Positions 36,677-45,876 of a stretch of 64,000 nt of DNA are shown one piece after another (position 1 is the first letter of the stretch; each line of letters starts with the position of its first letter). The DNA comes from Flavobacteriales bacterium. GTDB taxonomy: Bacteria; Bacteroidota; Bacteroidia; Flavobacteriales_F; PHOS-HE28. The stretch spans positions 1 through 64,000 of the forward strand of contig JADKCV010000017.1 of the NCBI GenBank assembly GCA_016718655.1, in the 5' to 3' direction. The notes under the pieces were generated by a model that saw only the letters and a list, made by a program, of their open reading frames with translations, had not been told where the DNA came from and made no database searches. Made by a program: the position numbers and the translations under genes.

Positions 36677-37570
36677 TCAGATCAAGCGCTGACTGGTCCA
36701 CATGGAAAGATCGGCTCCGATCATTTCCGCTAGGCGGGCATCGTGTTCCCGATAGAAAGCTCCCCATTGAACCAGCACGTGTGGCTCCATTGGCGGAAAC
36801 GCTTTGTTCGATCGGTTCGCGTCCTGAATGGCACCTCCCAAACGCAGGTACACAGGATAGGGTAGAACGGAGCGCACGGAGCGCTTGATCGGATTGCTCT
36901 CATTCCGGAGCCAATGGATAGCCGCCGCAAGCGCACCTGACCTGGCCTGGGATGTTTCATTGTGCACCTTGTCCTTCGCTTTCAAGGTATGCGGTCCGAC
37001 CCCCATTGATCGAAAAAGCGCATCGCATACACTCTGTGGATCACGCTTCAGGTCCTCGAAACGGAAGACATGCACCTGATCCTTCGGAAAGACCCCCCAG
37101 ATCACCTCCAGGGAGGCAGCATAAAGGCCGTATCCAACGAAAAGATCATACAGCTCATCACCCTTCTTACCCTCGCGCAATAAGCGCTCCATGTAACCGT
37201 GGTCATATGTCATCCATCCATCGTAACAGGCCATCCGGTATGCTGAATAGGCACGTTGAACAGGGTCTCGAACAACCATGGCTAATTGACAGTCCGGGTT
37301 GTGTTGCTTGAGCCTTACCAATGCCGAACTGAATTGGTACAGGTTCGACATCTTGGCTATCCTTCGGACACCTTCGGGAACGACTCGTGGAAAATACCGT
37401 TCCATGAACCGGTCGATATCATCCTCGTACTCCTTCGGATCTGAGAAATAGGTGAACTCCATGCAAAGCGGGTTCAACAGATTCGGATGCTCTCCCAAGT
37501 AGTTGGATAGAGACGTGGTGCCAGCCTTTTGAGCACCAATGACCATCAACTCAATGGATCCTCGTTTCAT
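36677..37570 (-). CDS. PAPS-dependent sulfotransferase family protein
   Basis: A 297-residue protein with the 5'-phosphosulfate-binding loop GAQKAGTTSLSNYL (residues about 12-25) and the 3'-phosphate motif VVRDPVQRAYSAY. These mark the Sulfotransfer_1/heparan-type family that moves sulfate from PAPS to carbohydrate or lipid acceptors. There is no signal peptide, so it is cytosolic. It is near, but not within, the surface-polysaccharide locus, and sulfation of an envelope glycan or sulfonolipid-like product is possible. Acceptor unknown. Confidence 0.88.
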   Translation of the reverse strand: MKRGSIELMVIGAQKAGTTSLSNYLGEHPNLLNPLCMEFTYFSDPKEYEDDIDRFMERYFPRVVPEGVRRIAKMSNLYQFSSALVRLKQHNPDCQLAMVVRDPVQRAYSAYRMACYDGWMTYDHGYMERLLREGKKGDELYDLFVGYGLYAASLEVIWGVFPKDQVHVFRFEDLKRDPQSVCDALFRSMGVGPHTLKAKDKVHNETSQARSGALAAAIHWLRNESNPIKRSVRSVLPYPVYLRLGGAIQDANRSNKAFPPMEPHVLVQWGAFYREHDARLAEMIGADLSMWTSQRLI

Positions 37571-37613
37571 TTCAAATCATTTGACAGCCAGGCATACAAG
37601 GCCCAGAACCGGA

Positions 37614-38702
37614 TCACTTCATATTGTTGAGCGCTTCCTTGTCCAAGGGCTCCTCCTTGTCATCATCCAACGGCTTGGCCGCCGTATAGATCCGCCATTT
37701 CGCCAGAACGGCCTCCATATCCGCGGGCAACGCACTTTCGAAGTGCATGCGCTCGCCGGTGATGGGGTGGTCGATATCCAAGGTCCGGGCGTGTAACGCC
37801 TGCCGTGGTAGCAGGTGGAAACAGTTCTCCACGAATTGCTTGTACTTCGTGAACGTGGTGCCCTTCAAGACCCGGTCGCCACCATAGGCGGAGTCGTTGA
37901 ACAGCGGGTGCCCCATGTACTGCATGTGCACCCGGATCTGGTGGGTACGGCCCGTTTCCAGCTTGCACTCCACCAGGGTGATGTAACGAAAGCGTTCGAG
38001 CACCTTCCAACGGGTGGTGGCGGACCGCCCTTGGTCACCCTCGGGATAGACATGCTGCACCGTACGGTCCTTGGGACTGCGACCGATGTGCCCCTCAATG
38101 ACCCCTTCGTCTTCCTCGAAGTCGCCCCAAACAAGCGCGTTGTAACGCCGATCACTGGTGCGGTCGAAGAACTGGCGCGCCAGGTGTGTCAGGGCCTCCT
38201 CGGTCTTGCCTACGACCATCACACCACTGGTATCCTTGTCCAACCGGTGTACCAATCCGGGTCTGGGGATCTCCGCGCCGGGCGTTGATGGAAGCTTTCC
38301 GAAGTGGAACAGCAATGCGTTCACCAACGTCCCTGTCCAATTGCCATGCCCGGGATGCACGACCAGCCCAGCCTGCTTGTCAATGACAAGGATATGCTCA
38401 TCCTCGTACAGCACGGTCAAGGGAATGTCCTCAGGAGCCAGCTCCACTTCACGCTGAGGATAGGGCAGCACGATGCTGATCTCATCCCCCGGCTTGACCT
38501 TTTGACTCGGTTTGGCGGACTTGCCATTCACCAACACATTGCCCGCCTTGGCTGCCACCTGGATGCGGTTCCGGGAAGTGTGCGCCAAACGATCGAAGAG
38601 GAACTTGTCCAGTCGAACCAGCGACTGACCCGGATCGCAGACGATCCGATGATGTTCATAGAGCTCCTGCTCCTCCCCCGCTTCAACCTCTTCGTTCTCC
38701 AT
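37614..38702 (-). CDS. RluD-family rRNA pseudouridine synthase
   Basis: The 362-residue protein has an N-terminal S4 RNA-binding domain (LVRLDKFLFDRLAHTSRNRIQ ... GNVLVNGK) and the RluA/RluD catalytic domain with HVLVIDKQAGLVVHPG, the active-site Asp in LVHRLDKDTSGVMVV, and GRTHQIRVHMQYMGHPLFND. It isomerises specific uridines in 23S rRNA. Its start shares one base with the stop of the T9SS gene upstream. The PASTA - T9SS protein - RluD arrangement is familiar in Flavobacteriales. Confidence 0.9.
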   Translation of the reverse strand: MENEEVEAGEEQELYEHHRIVCDPGQSLVRLDKFLFDRLAHTSRNRIQVAAKAGNVLVNGKSAKPSQKVKPGDEISIVLPYPQREVELAPEDIPLTVLYEDEHILVIDKQAGLVVHPGHGNWTGTLVNALLFHFGKLPSTPGAEIPRPGLVHRLDKDTSGVMVVGKTEEALTHLARQFFDRTSDRRYNALVWGDFEEDEGVIEGHIGRSPKDRTVQHVYPEGDQGRSATTRWKVLERFRYITLVECKLETGRTHQIRVHMQYMGHPLFNDSAYGGDRVLKGTTFTKYKQFVENCFHLLPRQALHARTLDIDHPITGERMHFESALPADMEAVLAKWRIYTAAKPLDDDKEEPLDKEALNNMK

Positions 38703-40981
38703 CAGTGCTGTATGATCAGTCTTCCGACACGCAAGTCGCCCCCGTCGGTATTCATGACCCGTAGGAGATATAGTCCATTCCGCAATCCTGAGCCATCCAC
38801 CTCTTCCATTCCCATGACCATACGCTGGAGCACCACCCGGCCAAGTCCATCCAATACCTCCATGCGGACAGGAGTATCCGTTCCCGAGATCACCCGGAAG
38901 CTACTGGACACCGGGTTGGGAACAACCATGATCCCCCCATCCGCGGAAATTTCCGGGATCCCAATGAAGGGATCGACAGCGGCCATGAACACCGGCCGCA
39001 TCATCAATGACCCTTGGAATACCGTTTGTTGCCAATTCGACCCCACTTTATAGGAAATGCGGCTCTGGTTGTTACGGTTCCGGTCGAATCCCACGTTCAT
39101 GCTCGTAGCGCTGGTCTGGGTCCATCCGACATAGAACGTGCCCGCCACACGTATCGTATCGTCCAAGGGATACTCCACGAACCGGTTGAGTCCCTCCTGT
39201 TTATACTGGGGAGTGGAGAATGTGAAATTCCGATGCAGTACCACTTCCGGTGATAAGCTGCTCCAAACCGTGATGAAGAAGGAACCATCCTCCGGAAGCG
39301 GCTCAGGTGGTGCGTTTGCTTGTGGATTGAAGTAGATGCGGAGTGCCCTCAAGGAATCCTCCCCCACGATGTCGAAGCGATAGGCCAGCTGGGCACCAGC
39401 AGCGTCCAATCGATACCCCATCTCTGCCGACCCATCGTCGTACGCATAATAATTGCTCAGCTCTTGGACAAAGGTGATGGTATCGTTGTACTGATTAAGG
39501 TCCGGCTGGGTCCGTGCCAGGAAACGCACGCGCCAGAAGGCCGCATCCGTGCTCAGCGAGGGTTCGTAGAAGAAGGGGGCCGTCCCACTATTGATCGGAT
39601 GAAGGCTGTTGAATACGCTGGAAGCGTTGCCCGATGTGTTGTTACCGTAGGGTGGAGGAGTTTCGAAAAACACTGGACCACCGTCGATGCCGGCCTGCAT
39701 GCGCCATGTAATGAAACGATCGTTCACATCCAGGTTGCGGATCGGCAAGCTCAAGGAGTTCGCCATGTAAGCTTCCGGCGACTGCTCAAAGGCATGGAAC
39801 GGGACGGAGGTATACGTCTGCAGGAGCGAGCTGGCGGGCTCCACGTAGGCCATGTCCACGATCACGGTATCGTCGAATGCCCGTGCCTCGGCCAAGCGAA
39901 CGTAATCCAAGTGCCAATGGTCGAAGGATCCACTGAGCGTTGCATAGTTCAGGAATCGCATTCGGAAACCATCGCGAAGGAAGCGGTCCTCCAGAATGGG
40001 CAGGAGTACCTGATCGAACGTATCACTGGTATAGTAGGGTGTGCGCCATACCCTTACCCACGCATCCTCCTGAGGAGCGTAGAACTCCAGGACCAAGCTG
40101 TCCTGAGGCTGGGCTTCGGAATCACCGCTCAATCCACGAGGTTGCACGAAGAAGCTCAGGTAAACGGAATCCGCAGGAGAATAGGAAAGGTCGATCGGGA
40201 CCGAGGTGAGGTGATCAGCTATGCCATAGGAGCTGAATTGCTCGAAATTGTAGGGATAGCCGGTTCGCGCCAGTCCATCAAAGGTGGCCACCCCGACAGT
40301 GGGTGGGGCGATCGGATACGTGCCGTTCACATGAACATCGTCATTCTCCCATAGGACCAACGGAGTTGGCGAGCCGTTCATGATGTACGTTCGATCATCC
40401 GCTGGGACGCGGTAGACCAACAGGGAATCCTGCACCAGGGGAGGAGACAGGAAGCGCAACGTGTCCTCGGGAAGGGATTGAAGGGTATCGAAGATTGTGT
40501 ATGCCGGCCAGGCATCGACCAATGTCACTTCAGGGGGGAAGCTGGTCACGTTCCGCACGGTGAGCTGCACCAGCGGTAGCGGAGCGCGTGTCACCACGGG
40601 CACATCAGGGTCGGTCAGGTCGATGGTGAACCGGAACGTGGTGTCGTCGGCAAACACCATATCAGCGGTGGATGCTCCGCCCACTTCCAGCGCATAGATG
40701 GTCTCTTCCAGGGTGACACCGGGGTCCGAGGCTGACGCCCAACGTTTCAGGGTGCGGTCGATGGAAAAATCATCCATCAGGGGCAGCACCTGAGGCAGAA
40801 CGTCATACAGGAAATGGGTATTGAGCGTGGATTTTCGACCGGCCTGCTCAAGAACTTCCGTAGGCCTGACCGAAAGCGCTTCCAACCGTTCGCCCTGTGC
40901 GTATACACTGGTCGTCGCGAACAAGGCCAGCAAGGACCCTAGCAGCTCAATGGATCGTATCGTTCGTTTCATTGGGTTCAA
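38702..40981 (-). CDS. Large T9SS type A sorting domain protein
   Basis: A 759-residue secreted protein. The signal peptide lies in RTIRSIELLGSLLALFATTSVYAQ, and the initiator may be the first or fourth codon (MNPMKRT). The body has beta-sandwich segments, including a MAM/jelly-roll-like region around FNYATLSGSFDHWHLDYVRLAEARAFDDT, and ends in a type A sorting domain (MVVPNPVSSSFRVIS, VLDGLGRVV, NGLYLLRVM). It overlaps the upstream PASTA gene by 26-35 nt and the downstream rluD-type gene by one base. No enzymatic residues are recognised; its function is unknown. Confidence 0.85.
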   Translation of the reverse strand: MNPMKRTIRSIELLGSLLALFATTSVYAQGERLEALSVRPTEVLEQAGRKSTLNTHFLYDVLPQVLPLMDDFSIDRTLKRWASASDPGVTLEETIYALEVGGASTADMVFADDTTFRFTIDLTDPDVPVVTRAPLPLVQLTVRNVTSFPPEVTLVDAWPAYTIFDTLQSLPEDTLRFLSPPLVQDSLLVYRVPADDRTYIMNGSPTPLVLWENDDVHVNGTYPIAPPTVGVATFDGLARTGYPYNFEQFSSYGIADHLTSVPIDLSYSPADSVYLSFFVQPRGLSGDSEAQPQDSLVLEFYAPQEDAWVRVWRTPYYTSDTFDQVLLPILEDRFLRDGFRMRFLNYATLSGSFDHWHLDYVRLAEARAFDDTVIVDMAYVEPASSLLQTYTSVPFHAFEQSPEAYMANSLSLPIRNLDVNDRFITWRMQAGIDGGPVFFETPPPYGNNTSGNASSVFNSLHPINSGTAPFFYEPSLSTDAAFWRVRFLARTQPDLNQYNDTITFVQELSNYYAYDDGSAEMGYRLDAAGAQLAYRFDIVGEDSLRALRIYFNPQANAPPEPLPEDGSFFITVWSSLSPEVVLHRNFTFSTPQYKQEGLNRFVEYPLDDTIRVAGTFYVGWTQTSATSMNVGFDRNRNNQSRISYKVGSNWQQTVFQGSLMMRPVFMAAVDPFIGIPEISADGGIMVVPNPVSSSFRVISGTDTPVRMEVLDGLGRVVLQRMVMGMEEVDGSGLRNGLYLLRVMNTDGGDLRVGRLIIQH

Positions 40982-41765
40982 AATGCACTGGATCGTTCCA
41001 ACCGCTAACCGGGGCCAACCCGACAGTGTCCATGGTCAACCAAACGTCTATGCTTGAACCCATGGCGATCCGATCGAAACCTCCTGCTCCCGGGGATTGG
41101 CGAAACACCCGGGCAAACGTGGAATCGACGCTCGTATTGCAACCTTCACAAGAGACGAGCACTCCTTGGTTCAACGATGCCATGTTCAAAACAGCCCCCA
41201 CTTCGGCAAAGGTCAGACCTCGCAGATCCGGAACTGGTACACGCTCACCCTGGTCGCCACTGCCCAGCACCAGGGCAATGGAACTTCCCCTGCGCACCCT
41301 GGTCCCTGCCGCAACACGATCCCCGTCGATGCGTTGCTCAATGACACAGTCCACACAAGGGTCCGGCCTGTACTCCAAGCCACTCACCTTGAGGCCAAGG
41401 ATCTCCATGACGGACAACGCTTGGCGTTTCGAAAGGTCCACAAGATCGGGCATGTCGATCATAGGCGGCCGCTGCGCATTGAGCACGAGATAGACCTTCC
41501 TACCCGGCTTCACCTCGGCACCTGCCAATGGATCCTGGCTGACCACCCCGCCCTTTACGGCCTGATCATTATACACCGAATCGATCACCATGGCCACCAT
41601 ATCCCGATCCGCTAAGGCCTGCTGCGCATCCACCACGTTCAGACCGGTAAGATCAGGCACGATGCTCACCGTTGAATGCCGCGTGTACGACCGCAGCCAA
41701 AGGCACCCGATGAAAAGGGCGACCACGGACAGGACGATCGGAAGTGCAAATCGGAACCGGCTCAT
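40947..41765 (-). CDS. PASTA domain protein, single-pass membrane
   Basis: A 272-residue protein with one N-terminal membrane segment (LPIVLSVVALFIGCLWL) followed by three PASTA-type repeats. The repeats begin VPDLTGLNVVDAQQALAD, MPDLVDLSKRQALSVMEILGL and VPDLRGLTFAEVGAVLN. PASTA domains bind peptidoglycan fragments, yet no kinase or transpeptidase domain is attached here. The divergent neighbour is D-alanine-D-alanine ligase, consistent with a cell-wall theme. ATG 41765 is used because the longer frame lacks a plausible membrane start. Confidence 0.88.
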   Translation of the reverse strand: MSRFRFALPIVLSVVALFIGCLWLRSYTRHSTVSIVPDLTGLNVVDAQQALADRDMVAMVIDSVYNDQAVKGGVVSQDPLAGAEVKPGRKVYLVLNAQRPPMIDMPDLVDLSKRQALSVMEILGLKVSGLEYRPDPCVDCVIEQRIDGDRVAAGTRVRRGSSIALVLGSGDQGERVPVPDLRGLTFAEVGAVLNMASLNQGVLVSCEGCNTSVDSTFARVFRQSPGAGGFDRIAMGSSIDVWLTMDTVGLAPVSGWNDPVHFEPNETNDTIH

Positions 41766-41797
41766 CTGTTTCGCCCCGGAACGATATGGACGAACGG

Positions 41798-41825
41798 CAA
41801 ATGTAGGTCTCAGGCATCCCAGCAA
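41798..41825 (-). promoter_or_regulatory. Promoter of the PASTA operon
   Basis: On the minus strand TACATTTG (41805-41798) is a perfect -7 element and TTG (41825-41823) lies 17 nt upstream at the -33 position. The start codon is 32 nt downstream. Confidence 0.55.
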
Positions 41826-41921
41826 GACCGGCCCCGGTCGAGTTCATGATCCGGCAAGAACATCGCACTTGTCGGTTGGCCGATGTTGCTCATCTTCGTC
41901 CACTGAAGTCAACCATCGATC

Positions 41922-42935
41922 ATGCCTCAAGAACGACCGCTCATCGCCGTTTTCCGTGGTGGCTATTCAGGAGAGTCGGTGATCAGCCACCAAAGCGCTG
42001 CACGTTTGCTTGCCGCCTTGGACCCATCGAGATACCAACCTCTGTTCGTCACCATCGAACGCAACGTATGGTCCTGTCACGATGCGGCCGGTTCCGAGTT
42101 CCCACTGGACAGGGCGGATCTCTCGGTCATGTTCGAGGGTCGGTCACGTCAGTTCAATGCTGCATTGATCGCCGTGCATGGCCCTCCTGGAGAGGACGGT
42201 ACACTCCAAGGATATTTGGATATGGTGGGTGTTCCCTATCAAACCGGGGGCGTCCTATCCATGTCCATGACGTTCAGCAAATTCGCCACTACTGCGATGC
42301 TCCGCGAGCAGGGCTACCATGTCGCTCCGTCCGTCCTGGTGCGTTCACATGGCCAACGACCCGACCCCGGATCCCTCGAGCTTGGCTATCCCTGCTTTGT
42401 CAAGCCGGACCAGAGTGGCAGCAGTCTCGGAGTCTCGAAAGTCGCTCGCCCCGATGACCTTGGAGCCGCACTGGACAAGGCCTTCCTCGAATGTGATGCT
42501 GTGATGATCGAAGCAGCCGTGAAGGGCAGGGAACTCACTTGCGGGGTCCTTATCACGGACCGTACGTACACTCCATTGCCGGTTTGTGAGATATCGACCA
42601 GTCGTGAATTCTTCGACTATGAAGCGAAGTATCACGCCCAGGATACTGTTGAGACCATTCCGGCCGAACTACCTTCGGATGTGACCGCCCTGGTCCAACA
42701 GCGATCGGTGGGTATTGCAAAGGCGTTGGATTGCAAGGGCATGATCCGTGTGGACCACTTCTGGACCGGATCCGACCTCGTGACCATCGAGATCAACACC
42801 GTTCCAGGATTCAGTCAAGCAAGTATCTATCCGAAGATGCTGGAAGTAAGTGGACTGGGAGTGGAAGCTACTTTGGCGCGTATGGTGGAGAGCCTGATCG
42901 TGCAGCCGAATTCCCGGGCCCTGACACATCACTGA
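41922..42935 (+). CDS. ddl: D-alanine-D-alanine ligase
   Basis: A 337-residue ATP-grasp enzyme making the D-Ala-D-Ala dipeptide of peptidoglycan. Landmarks: AVFRGGYSGESVISHQSA (N-terminal substrate loop), IAVHGPPGEDGTLQGYLD, PCFVKPDQSGSSLGVSKV, FDYEAKY, and the metal/ATP motif VTIEINTVPGFSQASIYPKM. It is transcribed away from the PASTA gene and its stop overlaps the next start by one base (TGATG). Confidence 0.94.
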   Translation: MPQERPLIAVFRGGYSGESVISHQSAARLLAALDPSRYQPLFVTIERNVWSCHDAAGSEFPLDRADLSVMFEGRSRQFNAALIAVHGPPGEDGTLQGYLDMVGVPYQTGGVLSMSMTFSKFATTAMLREQGYHVAPSVLVRSHGQRPDPGSLELGYPCFVKPDQSGSSLGVSKVARPDDLGAALDKAFLECDAVMIEAAVKGRELTCGVLITDRTYTPLPVCEISTSREFFDYEAKYHAQDTVETIPAELPSDVTALVQQRSVGIAKALDCKGMIRVDHFWTGSDLVTIEINTVPGFSQASIYPKMLEVSGLGVEATLARMVESLIVQPNSRALTHH

Positions 42936-44290
42936 TGAAGGACCCGCATATCGAAAAGCTTGGTATCGAGGAGCTACCGAGCGTTTTGATCATCTGCCAG
43001 CACTTCCCGCCGCTCAACCGCACGGCTGCCCGTCGTCCATACTACCTCGCTAGGCACCTGGCCAGTAAAGGTCACATAGTTTCAGTGGTGACCCAGGAAA
43101 CAGGACCTGGAGATGATTGGAACACATCCCTGCAAGGCATGGATGTCGTCCGCTTCCCCGTGTCACGGGAACTCAAAAGCGCCCCTTTCTGGCAACGATG
43201 GTTATTAAGTGTTCATTGGCGCTTGATCCTCACCCCCCTGCGACCTGTGATTGATCTGATCACTGATCTTCTCCTCCCGTTGAACCCAAGATCACGTCTG
43301 GATATCGGACCCCACGACATTCAGCAGCGGATTAAGAGGCACGATGTGGTCATAGCCACTGGGCCCGGTTGGTCCATGTTCGAGTTCGGAGCCCTGGTGA
43401 GCCGGGAATGGAATAGCCTCTTTCTACCGGATTATCGGGATCCATGGAGTGTGGACATGCCCGAGGTAGGCCTCTTCGTGTTGTCGCACCATGGCAAACC
43501 TCCTTTCGCTTGGCTGAGGGAACATCGTATGCGCCGTTTGGAGAGGAGGTTCACGAGGCATGCCCACGGAATCACAGCAGCGACTCCTCCATTTCTTGAT
43601 AACGCATTGAGCGTTATCGGCGACCGGCCTTCAGCAGTGGTCTTCAATGGCCACGAAGCCATACATCATCCCCGTCGGTCGTCGCCCACGGAAAGATTCA
43701 CTTTGGTCTATACCGGCTCTGTCTACTGGGAACAGGAATGGGAGCTTTTGTCCGATGCATTGAGCAGGATGAGGATAAGCCACCAGAGCGAATACCGGGA
43801 CTTGCATATCCTATTGATCGGGGCAACCTCCACACACGTGCCGACCATGGAACGTGTCCAACGAATGATCGATAAGGAACCGTGCATCACAGCGATCAAA
43901 CGGATGGACCGGGATTCCACGATCAAGGCACAGGGCGACGCGGACCGCCTTCTGCATTTGGGCTTCCGCGGAAAGAAAGGGATCGTCCCACTCAAATTCC
44001 TTGAGTATATCCACGCAGAGGTGCCCATCATCCAAGTCAGTTCCGGAAATGACATACAGGAAGCGATCCTGAAGCGGACCCGCACAGGAATTGTGGCTTC
44101 AGATGCTGATGCACTATTGAACGTTCTGTTGGATGGTATCTTTTCGTGGCGCAACGGACACGTGCATACACACGAACCGGACCTGGTGTCCTTGATGGAA
44201 TTCACTTGGGAACACCAAATGGAACGTTGGCGTCAGTTCATCCTCACGATGCACAATTACCACCCACGAGGAAGACCGGTCCTCAGGTGA
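42935..44290 (+). CDS. GT-B family glycosyltransferase
   Basis: A 451-residue protein. The N-terminal domain begins PSVLIICQHFPPLNRTAARRPYYLARHLASKGH, typical of GT4-type enzymes, with VVIATGPGWSMFEFGAL and PDYRDPWS. The C-terminal domain has TLVYTGSVYWEQEWELL, a nucleotide-sugar region around LGFRGKKGIVPLKFLEYI and ASDADALLNVL. It probably adds a sugar in envelope polysaccharide synthesis. It is coupled to ddl (one-base overlap) and overlaps rdgB tail to tail by 8 nt. Donor and acceptor cannot be inferred. Confidence 0.8.
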   Translation: MKDPHIEKLGIEELPSVLIICQHFPPLNRTAARRPYYLARHLASKGHIVSVVTQETGPGDDWNTSLQGMDVVRFPVSRELKSAPFWQRWLLSVHWRLILTPLRPVIDLITDLLLPLNPRSRLDIGPHDIQQRIKRHDVVIATGPGWSMFEFGALVSREWNSLFLPDYRDPWSVDMPEVGLFVLSHHGKPPFAWLREHRMRRLERRFTRHAHGITAATPPFLDNALSVIGDRPSAVVFNGHEAIHHPRRSSPTERFTLVYTGSVYWEQEWELLSDALSRMRISHQSEYRDLHILLIGATSTHVPTMERVQRMIDKEPCITAIKRMDRDSTIKAQGDADRLLHLGFRGKKGIVPLKFLEYIHAEVPIIQVSSGNDIQEAILKRTRTGIVASDADALLNVLLDGIFSWRNGHVHTHEPDLVSLMEFTWEHQMERWRQFILTMHNYHPRGRPVLR

Positions 44291-44882
44291 GTGATCCTCT
44301 AGTCATTCGCTCCTCCAGAAATTTTGCAAATTGTGCAACCGCTCGGGCCCGGTGGCTCATCGAATTCTTGGCCGAGGCGCTCATTTCGGAGAACGTTCGC
44401 TCGGAACCGACCGGCAGGAAGACCGGATCATAACCGAAACCACCCATCCCTCTAGGTGCGGTCGTGATCGATCCGTCCACGGCTCCTTCAACGAGGTACT
44501 CACCTTGTTCATCAACAAGGGCCAGCACTGTCCGAAAGCGTGCTGTTCGAGGCTTTAGGCCATTCATCTTTTCGATCAGCAGTTGGATGTTCGCTTGGGA
44601 GCTGCGGGCTTCACCCGCGTATCGGGCCGACCGAACACCAGGTGCTCCTTCCAGAACATCCACCTCAAGGCCCGTGTCATCCGCGACACAGGGCAGGCCA
44701 CAACGGCGATGGGCCTCCCTCGCCTTTTGCAGCGCATTCTGCTCGAGGGTCGACCCGGTCTCGGGCAATTCATCCGTGATACCCACCTCGGAGAGGGTCA
44801 ACAATGCGATCTCCTGCGGCATTAGCGTCCTGAATTCAGCCAGCTTGCCGGCATTCGATGTGCAAATGACCAACTGTTCCAT
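44283..44882 (-). CDS. rdgB: RdgB/HAM1 non-canonical purine NTP pyrophosphatase
   Basis: The 199-residue protein matches the family: N-terminal CTSNAGKLAEF, GSTLEQNALQKAREAH, VADDTGLEVDVLEGAPGVRSARYAG, GGFGYDPVFLP and SHRARAVAQF. It hydrolyses dITP, XTP and similar nucleotides to keep them out of DNA and RNA. It is a housekeeping gene sitting on the opposite strand inside the polysaccharide region. Confidence 0.93.
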   Translation of the reverse strand: MEQLVICTSNAGKLAEFRTLMPQEIALLTLSEVGITDELPETGSTLEQNALQKAREAHRRCGLPCVADDTGLEVDVLEGAPGVRSARYAGEARSSQANIQLLIEKMNGLKPRTARFRTVLALVDEQGEYLVEGAVDGSITTAPRGMGGFGYDPVFLPVGSERTFSEMSASAKNSMSHRARAVAQFAKFLEERMTRGSLT

Positions 44883-44948
44883 GGTGGTGAAAGATCGTAC
44901 TTTCGCCTCGATGATCGGCCACCTCGCCGCGCATCATTGGATGACCCC

Positions 44949-45779
44949 ATGAGCATGCGGATCGAAGTCGACGCGAAACGTTGGAAGCCCATCCCTGACC
45001 TCCGTGAGCTGTTGGCGCATCGTGACCTCTTCTTGACCCTGGCCTACAGGGATATACGCGTTCGTTATGCACAAACATTCCTTGGCTTCGCCTGGGCGCT
45101 TGTGCAACCCATGGCCACCCTACTGATCATGATCCTGGTGTTCGACCGAGCAGTGAAGGTGGATACCGCGGGTCTACCTTATTCGCTGTTCGCCATCACC
45201 GGGATCAGTGCGTGGGCGTATTTCGCCTATGTTCTCAAGGAATCAGGTAATTCCATCATCGGTGCGCAGGAAATGGTGCGCAAGATCTACTTCCCCAGGA
45301 TCATCATCCCGTTGAGCAAGGCGACCGTTGGATTGGTCGACCTGTCCGTTGCACTCTTGGTAATGGCCGCCCTCTTCGTGTACCATCAGGTCGTGCCAGG
45401 GCCGAACGCATTACTTGCGATACCATACTTATTGGGGATCATGCTGGCATCGGTTTCCACCGGGATCTGGATCAGCGCACTGACCATACGGTTCAGGGAC
45501 CTTCAACATGTGGTACCCTTCCTGATCCAGTTCGGTCTGTTCGTCACCCCGGTGGCATACCCGGCACAGTTGGTCTCAAAGGCATTACCGCAATGGGCAC
45601 AGGTGCTTTATTTCCTGAATCCCATGGCTGGCCTTATTGAAGGTTATCGATGGAGCCTCCTTGGCGTGGGAGACCCTGGCGGCCTTTGTCTGCTTTCGTA
45701 CGCGGCCACGCTCTTCCTGGCGATCACAAGCTTACTTTATTTCCGTTCCGTGGAACGGTTCATAGCCGATCTTGTATGA
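44949..45779 (+). CDS. wzm: Polysaccharide ABC exporter, permease
   Basis: A 276-residue ABC-2 type membrane protein with the family N terminus LLAHRDLFLTLAYRDIRVRYAQTFLGFAWALVQP and about six membrane segments, ending with LNPMAGLIEGYRWSLLG and SVERFIADLV. It forms the inner-membrane channel that flips lipid-linked polysaccharide to the periplasm, with the ATPase encoded 97 nt downstream. The ATG at 44949 overlaps the stop of a 13-codon upstream frame (44911-44952), which may be a coupled leader peptide; a second ATG is two codons later. Confidence 0.9.
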   Translation: MSMRIEVDAKRWKPIPDLRELLAHRDLFLTLAYRDIRVRYAQTFLGFAWALVQPMATLLIMILVFDRAVKVDTAGLPYSLFAITGISAWAYFAYVLKESGNSIIGAQEMVRKIYFPRIIIPLSKATVGLVDLSVALLVMAALFVYHQVVPGPNALLAIPYLLGIMLASVSTGIWISALTIRFRDLQHVVPFLIQFGLFVTPVAYPAQLVSKALPQWAQVLYFLNPMAGLIEGYRWSLLGVGDPGGLCLLSYAATLFLAITSLLYFRSVERFIADLV

Positions 45780-45876
45780 CCCATACTGCCTGCCATGGCC
45801 CATGGATCCGCATAAGGGCCACCGAGCCGCTCCCTCCTTGTTGCAACGTACCCATCGTCCCGATCCATAGCGCACG

